Part shown: positions 1 to 7,199 of the stretch, piece after piece
Layout: every line of letters starts with the position of its first letter
Numbering within the stretch: position 1 is the first letter of the stretch
NCBI GenBank assembly: GCA_041179465.1
Contig: JBEGTJ010000026.1
Coordinates: forward strand, 1 to 28,149
Reading direction: 5' to 3'
Length of the DNA: 28,149 bases
Origin: TMED14 sp041179465
GTDB lineage: Bacteria > Bacteroidota > Bacteroidia > Flavobacteriales > Schleiferiaceae
The notes under the pieces: generated by a model
The model's database searches: none
Told to the model about the DNA's origin: nothing
The model's input: only the letters and a program-made list of their open reading frames with translations
Program-made: the position numbers and the translations under genes

Positions 1-179
1 GCGAGGGCCACCGTCGCGCCCCCGTGAAGCAGCCCAACCGGCTGCAAATGGCCGGGCGTAACCGGCATGCGGGCCGTCAGTGAATCTTCGGTCATCGACG
101 TGTACTCGATGCCCAAGGTTTCCATCAGGGTCCCGGCGCAGCGCTGGTTCAAAAGGGCCAAAATTTCGTCGTGCGTCAT
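1..179 (-). CDS. Hotdog-fold thioesterase (PaaI/MenI-like), 5' part only
   Basis: The gene starts at an ATG (177-179) and runs off the left edge, so only about 59 N-terminal residues are visible. The translation begins MTHDEILALLNQRC and continues to VTPGHLQPVGLLHGG, then ATVAL. The segment ending in LLHGG is the typical substrate-pocket region of PaaI/MenI-type hotdog acyl-CoA thioesterases, which hydrolyse acyl-CoA thioesters such as 1,4-dihydroxy-2-naphthoyl-CoA in menaquinone synthesis. Which substrate applies cannot be decided from this fragment. It is divergent from thrS, and a -7 promoter box (186-193) ends only six bases before the start codon. The family call is fairly secure; MenI is a guess. 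Confidence 0.75.
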   Translation of the reverse strand, partial: MTHDEILALLNQRCAGTLMETLGIEYTSMTEDSLTARMPVTPGHLQPVGLLHGGATVAL

Positions 180-185
180 AGCCCG

Positions 186-193
186 CAAAGATA
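186..193 (-). promoter_or_regulatory. -7 promoter box of the hotdog thioesterase gene
   Basis: Read on the minus strand this is TATCTTTG, a full match to the Bacteroidota -7 element TAnnTTTG. Only six bases separate it from the ATG, so the mRNA would be leaderless or nearly so. No clear -33 TTG is seen. Confidence 0.6.
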
Positions 194-204
194 CAGAGCC
201 GCCC

Positions 205-212
205 TACCTTTG
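205..212 (+). promoter_or_regulatory. -7 promoter box of thrS
   Basis: TACCTTTG matches the Bacteroidota -7 element. It lies 25 bases before the thrS start and 11 bases from the opposing box of the divergent thioesterase gene, so the two promoters are packed back to back. Confidence 0.6.
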
Positions 213-237
213 GCCCTCCTTCACTTGTAGCGAAGCC

Positions 238-2172
238 ATGATTGACATTACCCTCCCCGACGGCTCCGTCCGTACCTATTCCGACGGCGCGACGGCCATG
301 CAGGTCGCCGAATCCATTAGCCGCGGACTCGCCCAAAACGCCCTCACTGCCAAGTGGAACGGGCAAACCGTAGAACTCAACGAGCCCCTTGCCGGCAGCG
401 GAACCCTGGTGTTTTTCACCTGGGACCAGCCCGAAGGAAAGGCCGCGTTTTGGCACTCTTCGGCGCACGTGCTGGCTCAGGCGCTGCTTCACTTCTACCC
501 CAACGCGCACTTGACCATCGGACCGTCGATTGAGGCGGGCTTTTACTACGACGTGGACTTTCGCGGCGAAGCCTTTGGCGAGGCGGACTTTGCCAAGGTC
601 GAAAAGCAAATGCTGGAATTCGCCCGGGAGAAGGCCGAATTCCGCATGCGGTCGGTAACCAAAGCCGAAGCGCTCGCGACCTACGCAGGAAATCCGTTCA
701 AAACCGAGCTCATTGAGAACCTCGAGGACGGCACGATCACGTTTTGCGACCACGCCAACTTCACCGACCTCTGCCGCGGCGGACACATCCCGAACACCGG
801 CTACATCAAGGCGGCCAAGATCATGAACGTAGCCGGTGCCTACTGGCGCGGCAACGAGAAAAACCCGCAGCTGACGCGGGTGTACGGCGTTTCGTTCCCC
901 AAGGCGAGCATGCTCGAAGAGCACTTGCTCCTGCTCGAAGAAGCCAAGAAGCGCGACCACCGCAAGCTGGGCCGCGAACTGGAACTTTTCACCTTCAGCC
1001 AGCGCGTGGGCCAGGGCTTGCCCTTGTGGCTGCCCAAGGGGGCCGCACTGCGCGAACGCCTGGAGAACTTTCTGAAAACGGCCCAAAAGAAGGCGGGCTA
1101 CCTGCCGGTGATCACCCCGCACATCGGCAACAAGGAGCTCTACGTGTGCTCGGGGCACTACGAGAAGTACGGCAAGGACTCGTTTCAACCGATTCACACC
1201 CCCGAAGAAGGCGAAGAGTACCTGCTCAAGCCGATGAACTGTCCGCACCACTGCGAAATTTACAAGTCGTCTCCGCGTTCCTACCGCGACCTCCCGCTTC
1301 GCTTTGCCGAATTCGGAACGGTGTACCGCTACGAGCAAAGCGGCGAACTGCACGGCCTGACTCGGGTGCGCGGATTCACGCAAGACGACGCCCACCTGTT
1401 TTGTACGCCCGACCAGCTGCTCGAAGAATTCGAGAAGGTCATTGACTTGGTGCTGTACATTTTTAAAACCCTTGATTTTCCGTCGTTTAAAGCCCAAGTG
1501 AGCCTGCGCGATCCTGAAAATCCGGGCAAGTACATCGGTTCGCCCGAAAACTGGAAAAAAGCCGAGCAAGCCATCATCAAAGCCGCGCACGACAAGGGAC
1601 TCCCCTACGTGATTGAGTACGGTGAGGCCGCGTTCTACGGACCCAAACTGGACTTCATGGTGCGCGACGCCCTCGGCCGCGAATGGCAGCTGGGCACGAT
1701 CCAAGTGGACTACAACCTGCCCGAGCGTTTTGAGCTCGAGTACAAGGGCGCCGACAACGAAATGCACCGCCCGGTCATGATCCACCGCGCGCCGTTTGGC
1801 TCGATGGAGCGCTTTGTCGCCGTGCTTCTCGAGCACTGCGGCGGAAACTTCCCGCTGTGGCTGACGCCCGAGCAGGCCGTGGTTCTGCCGGTATCGGAAC
1901 GCTTCAACGACTACGCGCAACAGGTTGTGAATCTGCTCGAAATGTCCGATATTCGCGCCCTCGTTGACGACCGGAATGAAAAGGTCGGACGCAAGATCCG
2001 CGACGCGGAAGTGCGAAAGGTCCCCTTCATGTTGGTGGTCGGCGAGAAAGAGCAGGAATCCCAAACCGTGTCGGTCCGCCGCCATGGCGAAGGAGACCTC
2101 GGCGCCGAAACGCCCGCCCAGTTTGCGGAACGCGTACGTGCCGAAGTTGCCCAACGGCTTGCTGCACTGTGA
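238..2172 (+). CDS. thrS: Threonine--tRNA ligase
   Basis: A cytoplasmic class II aminoacyl-tRNA synthetase charging tRNA-Thr, 644 residues, full length for the family. The order is TGS domain (residues 1-62, beginning MIDITLPDGS), editing domain with the HSSAH metal-binding motif (H73, H77) and later CRGGH, catalytic core with the zinc-site MNCPHH segment and RYEQSGE motif 2, then the anticodon-binding domain to the C-terminus. The ATG at 238 is chosen because the TGS domain begins there. The frame stays open upstream to 67, but that part crosses the promoter and lies antisense to the thioesterase gene. It heads the thrS-infC-rpmI-rplT cluster, a classic bacterial arrangement. Identification is certain. 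Confidence 0.98.
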   Translation: MIDITLPDGSVRTYSDGATAMQVAESISRGLAQNALTAKWNGQTVELNEPLAGSGTLVFFTWDQPEGKAAFWHSSAHVLAQALLHFYPNAHLTIGPSIEAGFYYDVDFRGEAFGEADFAKVEKQMLEFAREKAEFRMRSVTKAEALATYAGNPFKTELIENLEDGTITFCDHANFTDLCRGGHIPNTGYIKAAKIMNVAGAYWRGNEKNPQLTRVYGVSFPKASMLEEHLLLLEEAKKRDHRKLGRELELFTFSQRVGQGLPLWLPKGAALRERLENFLKTAQKKAGYLPVITPHIGNKELYVCSGHYEKYGKDSFQPIHTPEEGEEYLLKPMNCPHHCEIYKSSPRSYRDLPLRFAEFGTVYRYEQSGELHGLTRVRGFTQDDAHLFCTPDQLLEEFEKVIDLVLYIFKTLDFPSFKAQVSLRDPENPGKYIGSPENWKKAEQAIIKAAHDKGLPYVIEYGEAAFYGPKLDFMVRDALGREWQLGTIQVDYNLPERFELEYKGADNEMHRPVMIHRAPFGSMERFVAVLLEHCGGNFPLWLTPEQAVVLPVSERFNDYAQQVVNLLEMSDIRALVDDRNEKVGRKIRDAEVRKVPFMLVVGEKEQESQTVSVRRHGEGDLGAETPAQFAERVRAEVAQRLAAL

Positions 2173-2202
2173 GTTACGAGATAAATTTAAAACCTGAACC
2201 CT

Positions 2203-2766
2203 CTGAGGAACAATAGACCTTCGGGACCCCGTCAAGGACGTGGCTACCGCGAGCCGGAAGCCGCCCACAAGATTAACGAGCACATTCGTGTGCCGCGTGT
2301 TCGCCTTGTTCGGGAAGGGCAAGAACCCATCGTCCTTAGTTCGCGCGAAGCCCAGGCCATGGCCGAGGCGGAAGAGCTGGACTTAGTGATGATCGCTGAA
2401 AACGCCGATCCGCCCGTCTGCAAAATCATTGACTACAAGAAATTCTTGTACGACCAAAAGAAGAAGCAGAAGGAGATCGCCGCCAAAGCCCAAAAGGTAG
2501 TCATCAAGGAAATCCGCTTTGGACCCCAAACGGACGACCACGACTACGAGTTCAAGCTCAAGCACGCCCGAAAGTTCCTGGAAGAAGGAGCCAAGTTGAA
2601 GAGCTTTGTGTTCTTCCGCGGACGTTCCATCATCTACAAGGAGCAAGGAGAACTCCTCCTGCTTCGACTGGCTCAGGACGTCGCCGACCTCGGCAAAGTG
2701 GAGGCCCTGCCCCACCTTGAAGGAAAGCGGATGTTTATCTTGATTGCTCCGACCAAAAAGAAATAG
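2203..2766 (+). CDS. infC: Translation initiation factor IF-3 (probable CTG start)
   Basis: IF-3 binds the 30S subunit and checks start-codon fidelity. Diagnostic segments are DPPVCKIIDYKKF, IRFGPQTDDHDYEFKLKHA and the end HLEGKRMFILIAPTKKK. No ATG or TTG exists in frame upstream. The first ordinary start, GTG at 2290, would remove the conserved N-terminal INEHIR segment (2272-2289), which is in frame and preceded by an arginine-rich stretch (GPRQGRGYREPEAAHK) resembling Bacteroidota IF-3. I therefore place the start at the CTG at 2203 (187 residues). CTG at 2194 and ATT at 2272 are alternatives. IF-3 genes commonly use rare start codons for autoregulation. The product is certain, the start moderate. 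Confidence 0.9.
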   Translation: MRNNRPSGPRQGRGYREPEAAHKINEHIRVPRVRLVREGQEPIVLSSREAQAMAEAEELDLVMIAENADPPVCKIIDYKKFLYDQKKKQKEIAAKAQKVVIKEIRFGPQTDDHDYEFKLKHARKFLEEGAKLKSFVFFRGRSIIYKEQGELLLLRLAQDVADLGKVEALPHLEGKRMFILIAPTKKK

Positions 2767-2790
2767 TAGCTCAAATAATAGATCTGTACC

Positions 2791-2985
2791 ATGCCTAAGA
2801 TGAAGACCAAATCCAGCGCCAAGAAGCGATTCAAGCTGACCGGCACTGGCCAAATCAAGCGCAAGCACGCGTTCAAAAGCCACATTCTCACGAAGAAGGC
2901 TACCGACCGCAAGCGCCGCTTGACCCACGCTACGTTGGTGCACCCCTCCGACGTGAAATCCGTGAAGGAGCAGCTCGTTCTGTAA
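2791..2985 (+). CDS. rpmI: 50S ribosomal protein L35
   Basis: 64 residues beginning MPKMKTKSSAKKRFKLTGTG, followed by the basic core and ending in VKEQLVL, which is the full-length L35 pattern. L35 is a small basic protein of the large ribosomal subunit. It starts 24 bases after infC, between infC and rplT as in most bacteria, so co-transcription is expected. Confidence 0.97.
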   Translation: MPKMKTKSSAKKRFKLTGTGQIKRKHAFKSHILTKKATDRKRRLTHATLVHPSDVKSVKEQLVL

Positions 2986-3092
2986 TCCTTCTGTATTGTT
3001 CTCTGGTTTAATTCACCCTGCGTAAACGCCCCAAAGAGTCCGCCACGTAGTTCACTGCCGAATCGGGCCGCGTTACCAAAAATCAATTTTCT

Positions 3093-3437
3093 ATGCCACG
3101 TTCCGTAAATAATGTTGCTTCTCGTGCGCGCCGCAAGCGCGTGCTGGAAATGGCCAAAGGCTACTTTGGTCGCCGCAAAAATGTTTGGACGGTCGCCAAA
3201 AACGCCGTCGAAAAAGCCCTGGGTTACGCCTACCGTGACCGCCGCGCCAAAAAGCGCAACTTCCGCGCCCTGTGGATCGCACGTATCAACGCGGGTGCTC
3301 GCATGCACGGACTGTCCTACAGCCAGCTGATGGGCAAGCTCCACGCCAACAACATCGAACTCAACCGCAAGGTATTGGCCGACTTGGCCATGAACCACCC
3401 GGAAGCGTTCAAAGCCGTTGTGGAGAAGGTAAAATAA
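3093..3437 (+). CDS. rplT: 50S ribosomal protein L20
   Basis: 114 residues beginning MPRSVNNVASRARRKRVLEM with the GYFGRRKNVWTVAK segment typical of L20, an early-assembly 23S rRNA-binding protein. In other bacteria L20 represses its own operon by binding mRNA. The preceding 107-base gap (2986-3092) is the longest inside the cluster and could hold such a site, but I see no convincing hairpin or pseudoknot by eye. The gene is followed by a strong terminator that closes the cluster. Confidence 0.97.
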   Translation: MPRSVNNVASRARRKRVLEMAKGYFGRRKNVWTVAKNAVEKALGYAYRDRRAKKRNFRALWIARINAGARMHGLSYSQLMGKLHANNIELNRKVLADLAMNHPEAFKAVVEKVK

Positions 3438-3458
3438 ATCGAATAGAGCTACTACGTG

Positions 3459-3497
3459 AAGCCGCCGGTTCCGCAAGGAGCCGGCGGTTTTCTTTTT
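3459..3497 (+). terminator. Rho-independent terminator after rplT
   Basis: CCGCCGGTTCC (3462-3472) pairs with GGAGCCGGCGG (3477-3487), with one G-U wobble, around a GCAA tetraloop. Flanking A-T pairs extend the stem, and a T-rich run follows (3488-3497). It ends the thrS-infC-rpmI-rplT unit. Confidence 0.92.
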
Positions 3498-3527
3498 GGG
3501 GTAAAGGTTTGCCACGGCTAGCCGATG

Positions 3528-3535
3528 TACTTTAG
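3528..3535 (+). promoter_or_regulatory. Possible -7 box of the Fic gene
   Basis: TACTTTAG has one mismatch to TAnnTTTG and lies 17 bases before the Fic start, just after the rplT terminator. Suggested by position and by similarity to the box at 20326. Confidence 0.35.
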
Positions 3536-3552
3536 CATCAAATGATACTATC

Positions 3553-4566
3553 ATGTTCGGAGATGTAGCACTTAATGCGCAATGCATTAGCCACTTAACG
3601 CAAATTCACGAACTCCTCGGGTCACTCACTTATGCAGGCTTGGGTTCCGCACCCAACACCAACCGCAGTGTTTATTGGAGTCGCACCGTATCATCCACCC
3701 TTCGAATCGAAGGGAGTCCGCTTACCCGCGAGCAAATTGACCAAATCCACGCCGCACCCCCACGCACCGAGTGGGAACGGGCCGCACAAAATGCCTTGAG
3801 CGCCTACCAGGGAATTAAATCATTTAACCCGTGGAGCGAGCGCTCATTCAAGAAGGCGCACCTGGCATTTATGGACGGATTGATTCCGCGGGCAGGAACC
3901 TACCGGAATACCGCAGTAGCCTTGCAGCAAGGCGATCGAATCGTGCACGTTGCGCCACCGGCCACGGCCGTTCCGGGACTCATGCGTGCGCTGTTTGCCA
4001 GCCTTAAGGCTGCGCCGTTGGGCCCCGTGGTCGCCAGCTGCGTCTTTCACTACGAGTTGGAGTTCATACATCCGTTTGCGGACGGAAACGGCCGTCTGGG
4101 TCGGTTTTGGCACACCGTGCTTTTGCGCCAAATCCATCCCATTTTTGACCACCTCAGCATCGAAGAAGCCCTCGACCGCGAACGGGACGCCTACTACCGG
4201 GCACTCGCTGCGGCTGATCGCTCGGGTACCTCGCTTCCGTTTGTAGCATTCATGCTGGGAATCCTCGCACAGACCCTACGCGGTTTTTTGAACGAACGCC
4301 CAAGTCCCCCGCAGTGCAGTGAGGACCGAATTCAGTACTTCGTCAATTATGGCCCCCAGAGCTTTGCCCGCAAAGACTACCTCGAGTTTTTTCCGTCCAT
4401 TTCAGAGCCTACCGCCAGCCGCGACCTCAAGCTCGGAAGCGACCTGGGTCGCTGGATTCGGTCCGGAACCAAGCGCACGGCGACCTATACGGTGCCTCGG
4501 CTTAACGAACGTCCGTTCCGCGAAGCAGCCAGTGCCGTCCGCCCGACGCGGCGCGCACGTAGGTAG
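3553..4566 (+). CDS. Fic family protein (self-inhibited AMPylase type)
   Basis: 337 residues. The Fic catalytic motif HPFADGNGRLGR is at 173-184; the histidine is the catalytic base for transferring AMP from ATP to a target hydroxyl. An N-terminal inhibitory motif, TLRIEG (residues 49-54), matches (S/T)xxxE(G/N), which blocks ATP binding in class II Fic proteins. A Fic_N-like segment precedes it and a winged-helix-like C-terminal region follows (about 265-320). The protein looks complete, with no separate small antitoxin gene beside it. The arginine-rich last 20 or so residues are read from sequence overlapping the convergent ABC gene by 65 bases and may be a late extension. Its 5' third is less GC-rich than its neighbours, hinting at acquisition. 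The target is unknown. Confidence 0.9.
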   Translation: MFGDVALNAQCISHLTQIHELLGSLTYAGLGSAPNTNRSVYWSRTVSSTLRIEGSPLTREQIDQIHAAPPRTEWERAAQNALSAYQGIKSFNPWSERSFKKAHLAFMDGLIPRAGTYRNTAVALQQGDRIVHVAPPATAVPGLMRALFASLKAAPLGPVVASCVFHYELEFIHPFADGNGRLGRFWHTVLLRQIHPIFDHLSIEEALDRERDAYYRALAAADRSGTSLPFVAFMLGILAQTLRGFLNERPSPPQCSEDRIQYFVNYGPQSFARKDYLEFFPSISEPTASRDLKLGSDLGRWIRSGTKRTATYTVPRLNERPFREAASAVRPTRRARR

Positions 4567-5446
4567 TTCCGCCCTCGGACCACCGCTCGAGCTCGCTGAC
4601 CGGACCGCAGGTGGCCGCAAGCAGCTCGTGACTCAGGAATTCGGGACGCAAAAACCAGCGCCTACCCTGGCGAAACGCCTGCGGATGCGCGCGGAGGCCT
4701 TCAGGCACCCGAGCCCATGGCAATTCGTTGACCGGACCCCAGGCGTAGGCCATGGGTTTGGTCTGTGGGGCCGCGAACAACTGGGCGCCCGAGCCGGATT
4801 CGACGATGCGTCCGTCCTGGAGGACGTCAATGCGGTGGGCCCAGCGAGCGGCGTCGCGCACGTCGTGGGCAACCACAACTACCGTACACCGGGTTTTGCG
4901 CTGCCAGGCCGCAAGCAACTGCAGCAGGCGTTCCTTGTGGTAGCCGTCGACGTGGCTGAACGGCTCGTCGAGCAGCAGCACGCGCGGCCGTCCGAGCAGG
5001 GCCCGACCGATGGAAAGGCGCTGCTGCTCTCCGCCCGAGAGGCTGTGGGCAGGCCGTGACGGGTCCATTCCAAGGCCCAAGGTGCGCATCATGCGGCGCA
5101 CCAGGCGGTTTTCTTCGTCGTCCAGTTTGCCCAGAACCAAGTCGAGCAGGTTGTCGCGCACGCTGCGGTAGGGCGACAGCCCAAAATCTTGCTTGACCCA
5201 CACCACTCCGGGGTGGCCGGCGATCAGGCGGTCGCGCGAGTGCGGGTTCCGCCCTACCCAAACCTCGCCGGAGTCGGCAAAAACCTGCCCCGCAAGGAGC
5301 GAAAGCAGCGTGGACTTGCCCGAACCCGAAGGGCCGTAGAGCGCCACGACCTGGCCCGGCGCCACCGACCACTCGGGCACCGACAATAAAAAAGCGCCCC
5401 GTGCCAGGCTGAGGCCGTCGGCACGGAGCGCGTAGGGGTTGGCCAC
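4502..5446 (-). CDS. Stand-alone ABC transporter ATP-binding protein
   Basis: 314 residues with Walker A GPSGSGKST (38-46), Q-loop glutamine 86, signature LSGGEQQR (136-143), Walker B VLLLDEP (156-162) and H-loop histidine 194. A C-terminal extension of about 100 residues contains PVNELPWARVPEG and FLRPEF, resembling the accessory domain of a Bacteroidota family of single ATPases. No permease or binding protein is adjacent, so the substrate is unknown. The start is a GTG (5444-5446) two bases after the lpdA stop, so translation is probably coupled to lpdA. Its 3' end overlaps the convergent Fic gene. Confidence 0.88.
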   Translation of the reverse strand: MANPYALRADGLSLARGAFLLSVPEWSVAPGQVVALYGPSGSGKSTLLSLLAGQVFADSGEVWVGRNPHSRDRLIAGHPGVVWVKQDFGLSPYRSVRDNLLDLVLGKLDDEENRLVRRMMRTLGLGMDPSRPAHSLSGGEQQRLSIGRALLGRPRVLLLDEPFSHVDGYHKERLLQLLAAWQRKTRCTVVVVAHDVRDAARWAHRIDVLQDGRIVESGSGAQLFAAPQTKPMAYAWGPVNELPWARVPEGLRAHPQAFRQGRRWFLRPEFLSHELLAATCGPVSELERWSEGGTTYVRAASGGRHWLLRGTDVR

Positions 5447-5448
5447 GA

Positions 5449-6834
5449 CTAGAGGTGAATTACCTCGCCGTAGGCGGCGGCGGTGGCCTCCATCACGGCT
5501 TCAGACATGGTCGGGTGCGGGTGAACGGCCTTGAGCAGCTCCATCCCGGTGGTTTCGAGCTTGCGCGCGGTCACGATCTCGGCAATCATCTCGGTGACGT
5601 TGGCGCCGATCATGTGGGCCCCGAGGAGCTCGCCGTACTTCGCGTCGTAGATCACCTTGACAAAGCCGTCTTTGGCGCCGGCGGCCGAAGCCTTGCCCGA
5701 GGCACTGAACGGAAACTTGCCCACCTTCACCTCAAAACCGGCCTCTTTCGCCGCTTTTTCGGTGTAGCCCACGCTGGCAATCTCGGGCGAACAGTACGTA
5801 CAGCCCGGGATGTTGTTGTAGTCCATCGGCTGCGGATGGTGACCGGCAATCGCCTCCACGCAGATGATGCCCTCGGCCGAAGCCACGTGCGCCAGGGCTT
5901 GGCCCTTGACGATGTCGCCAATCGCGTAGTAGCCCGGAATGTTGGTGCGGTAAAAGTCGTCCACCACTACGCGCCCCTTGTCGACGGCGATTCCGACGCC
6001 CTCGAGGCCGATGTTCTCGAGGTTCGGCATCACGCCCACGGCGCTCAGAACCACGTCGCAGTCCATCGTGTGCTCGCCCTTGGCGTCGGCGTAGGTGACC
6101 TTGCAGCCCTTGCCCTTGGTGTCGACGGACTTCACTTCAGTCCCGGTGAGGATCTCGATGCCCTTCTTCTTAAACGTTTGCTCGAGCGCCTTGCTGACTT
6201 CCTCGTCTTCGTTTGGAACAATGCGCGGCAAGTACTCCACGATCGTCACCTTGGTGCCCATGGCGTGGTACACGTAGGCGAACTCGACGCCAATGGCGCC
6301 GGAACCCACGATGACCATGCTCTTCGGCTGCTCGGGGAGCACCATGGCCTCGCGGTACCCAATGATCTTTTTGCCGTCCTGCGGAAGGTTCGGCAGCACG
6401 CGGCTGCGTCCGCCCGTGGCGATGATGATGTGCTTGGCGCTGATCACCTGCGTGCCCGACTCGCCCTTCACCTCGACCTTGCGGCCCGGCATCAGGGTTC
6501 CGTAGCCCATGTGCACGTCAATCTTGTTCTTTTTCATCAGGAACTGAATGCCCTTCGACATTCCGCCCGCCACCTCACGGCTGCGCGCCACCACCTTGCC
6601 AAAGTCGTGCTTGGCGTCCTTCACGGTGATTCCGTACTCCTCGGCGTGCTGGATGTATTCAAAAACCTGAGCGCTCTTGATCAGGGCTTTGGTCGGAATG
6701 CATCCCCAGTTCAGGCACACGCCTCCGAGGCTTTCTTTTTCAACAACCGCGGTTTTCAAACCCAATTGGCTTGCGCGGATCGCGGCTACATAACCGCCGG
6801 GGCCGGAGCCCAATACCAGTACGTCGTATTCCAT
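5449..6834 (-). CDS. lpdA: Dihydrolipoyl dehydrogenase (E3)
   Basis: A flavoprotein that reoxidises dihydrolipoamide in 2-oxoacid dehydrogenase complexes and the glycine cleavage system, using NAD+. From the ATG at 6832-6834 it is 461 residues, normal for the family. FAD-binding GSGPGG is at 9-14, the redox disulfide is C40/C45 in GGVCLNWGCIPTK, an NAD-binding GSGAIGVEFA follows, and the catalytic HPHPTMSE lies near the C-terminus. The same frame stays open upstream to 7158 through a RidA-like segment, giving a 569-codon fusion ORF. I prefer this internal start because a consensus -7 box (6840-6847) sits five bases upstream and the encoded protein is complete. Both forms may be made. Confidence 0.95.
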   Translation of the reverse strand: MEYDVLVLGSGPGGYVAAIRASQLGLKTAVVEKESLGGVCLNWGCIPTKALIKSAQVFEYIQHAEEYGITVKDAKHDFGKVVARSREVAGGMSKGIQFLMKKNKIDVHMGYGTLMPGRKVEVKGESGTQVISAKHIIIATGGRSRVLPNLPQDGKKIIGYREAMVLPEQPKSMVIVGSGAIGVEFAYVYHAMGTKVTIVEYLPRIVPNEDEEVSKALEQTFKKKGIEILTGTEVKSVDTKGKGCKVTYADAKGEHTMDCDVVLSAVGVMPNLENIGLEGVGIAVDKGRVVVDDFYRTNIPGYYAIGDIVKGQALAHVASAEGIICVEAIAGHHPQPMDYNNIPGCTYCSPEIASVGYTEKAAKEAGFEVKVGKFPFSASGKASAAGAKDGFVKVIYDAKYGELLGAHMIGANVTEMIAEIVTARKLETTGMELLKAVHPHPTMSEAVMEATAAAYGEVIHL

Positions 6835-7158
6835 AGCTACAAAGGTAGGTAGGCCACCGCCGATGGCGTCGCCCATAAATTCGGCGTAGATCGCGTTCAC
6901 GGCGGCAAAGTCCGCCATGTCGCGCAAAAAAAGACTGCACTTAACCAGGTGCTGCGGACCCATTCCTTGGCTTTCCAGCACCGCCACCAAATTGGCAAGG
7001 GCCGTTCGAACTTCGCTTTCAAGGCTTTCGTTGCGGAACACGCCGTCGGGCGTGAGTGCAATCATTCCCGAGAGGAACAAATTGGGGCCGGCCCATACCG
7101 CTTGGCTGTAGGGTCCGATGGGTGCCGGAGCATTCGGCGTGGTTACGTGTCGGAGCAT
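6835..7158 (-). CDS. RidA-like domain lacking its C-terminus, in frame with lpdA
   Basis: RidA/YjgF proteins hydrolyse reactive enamine/imine intermediates from PLP enzymes. The 108 codons from the ATG at 7156-7158 give a clear RidA N-terminal part (APAPIGPYSQAVWAG, FLSGMIALTPDG, CSLFLRDMADFAAVNAIYAEF). It then stops resembling RidA at GGGLPTF, where family members have the PAR segment with the catalytic arginine, and passes without a stop into the lpdA methionine. About 20 residues, including that arginine and the late conserved glutamate, are missing. Neither other frame restores them. It could be a genuine RidA-LpdA fusion, a decayed ridA kept as a 5' extension, or a deletion product. Imine deaminase activity of the usual kind is unlikely. 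Confidence 0.75.
6840..6847 (-). promoter_or_regulatory. -7 promoter box of lpdA, inside the RidA-like region
   Basis: The minus-strand sequence is TACCTTTG, a perfect Bacteroidota -7 element, followed by only five bases (TAGCT) before the lpdA ATG. It lies in the last codons of the RidA-like segment, which explains why the lpdA transcript could be independent and leaderless. Confidence 0.6.
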
Positions 7159-7162
7159 GGGT

Positions 7163-7170
7163 TAAAGTTA
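7163..7170 (-). promoter_or_regulatory. Possible -7 box of the RidA-lpdA ORF
   Basis: Minus strand TAACTTTA, one mismatch to TAnnTTTG, four bases before the RidA-like ATG. It lies opposite the pabA promoter in the short divergent gap. Confidence 0.4.
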
Positions 7171-7186
7171 GGTTCTGCGGGCGGAC

Positions 7187-7194
7187 TACCTTTG
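7187..7194 (+). promoter_or_regulatory. -7 promoter box of the pabA/trpG-type gene
   Basis: TACCTTTG, a full match, five bases (AATCC) before the ATG at 7200. The box-to-start distance is the same as for lpdA. Confidence 0.6.
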
Positions 7195-7199
7195 AATCC

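Noticed and set aside
67..237. N-terminal extension of thrS to an upstream ATG
   Set aside because: It lies antisense to the thioesterase gene, crosses the thrS promoter and precedes the TGS domain start.
2986..3092. L20-binding leader or small RNA in the rpmI-rplT gap
   Set aside because: No convincing stem or pseudoknot could be found by eye; only a weak GCGTAAACGC hairpin is present.
3553..5446. Fic plus ABC ATPase as a toxin-export or defence module
   Set aside because: The genes converge, the ABC gene belongs with lpdA, and the Fic protein carries its own inhibitory motif. Nothing else links them.
5455..6852. 465-codon open frame antisense to lpdA
   Set aside because: A shadow of GC-rich codon bias on the opposite strand. 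It is rich in His/Val/Ala with no family resemblance, while lpdA is unmistakable.
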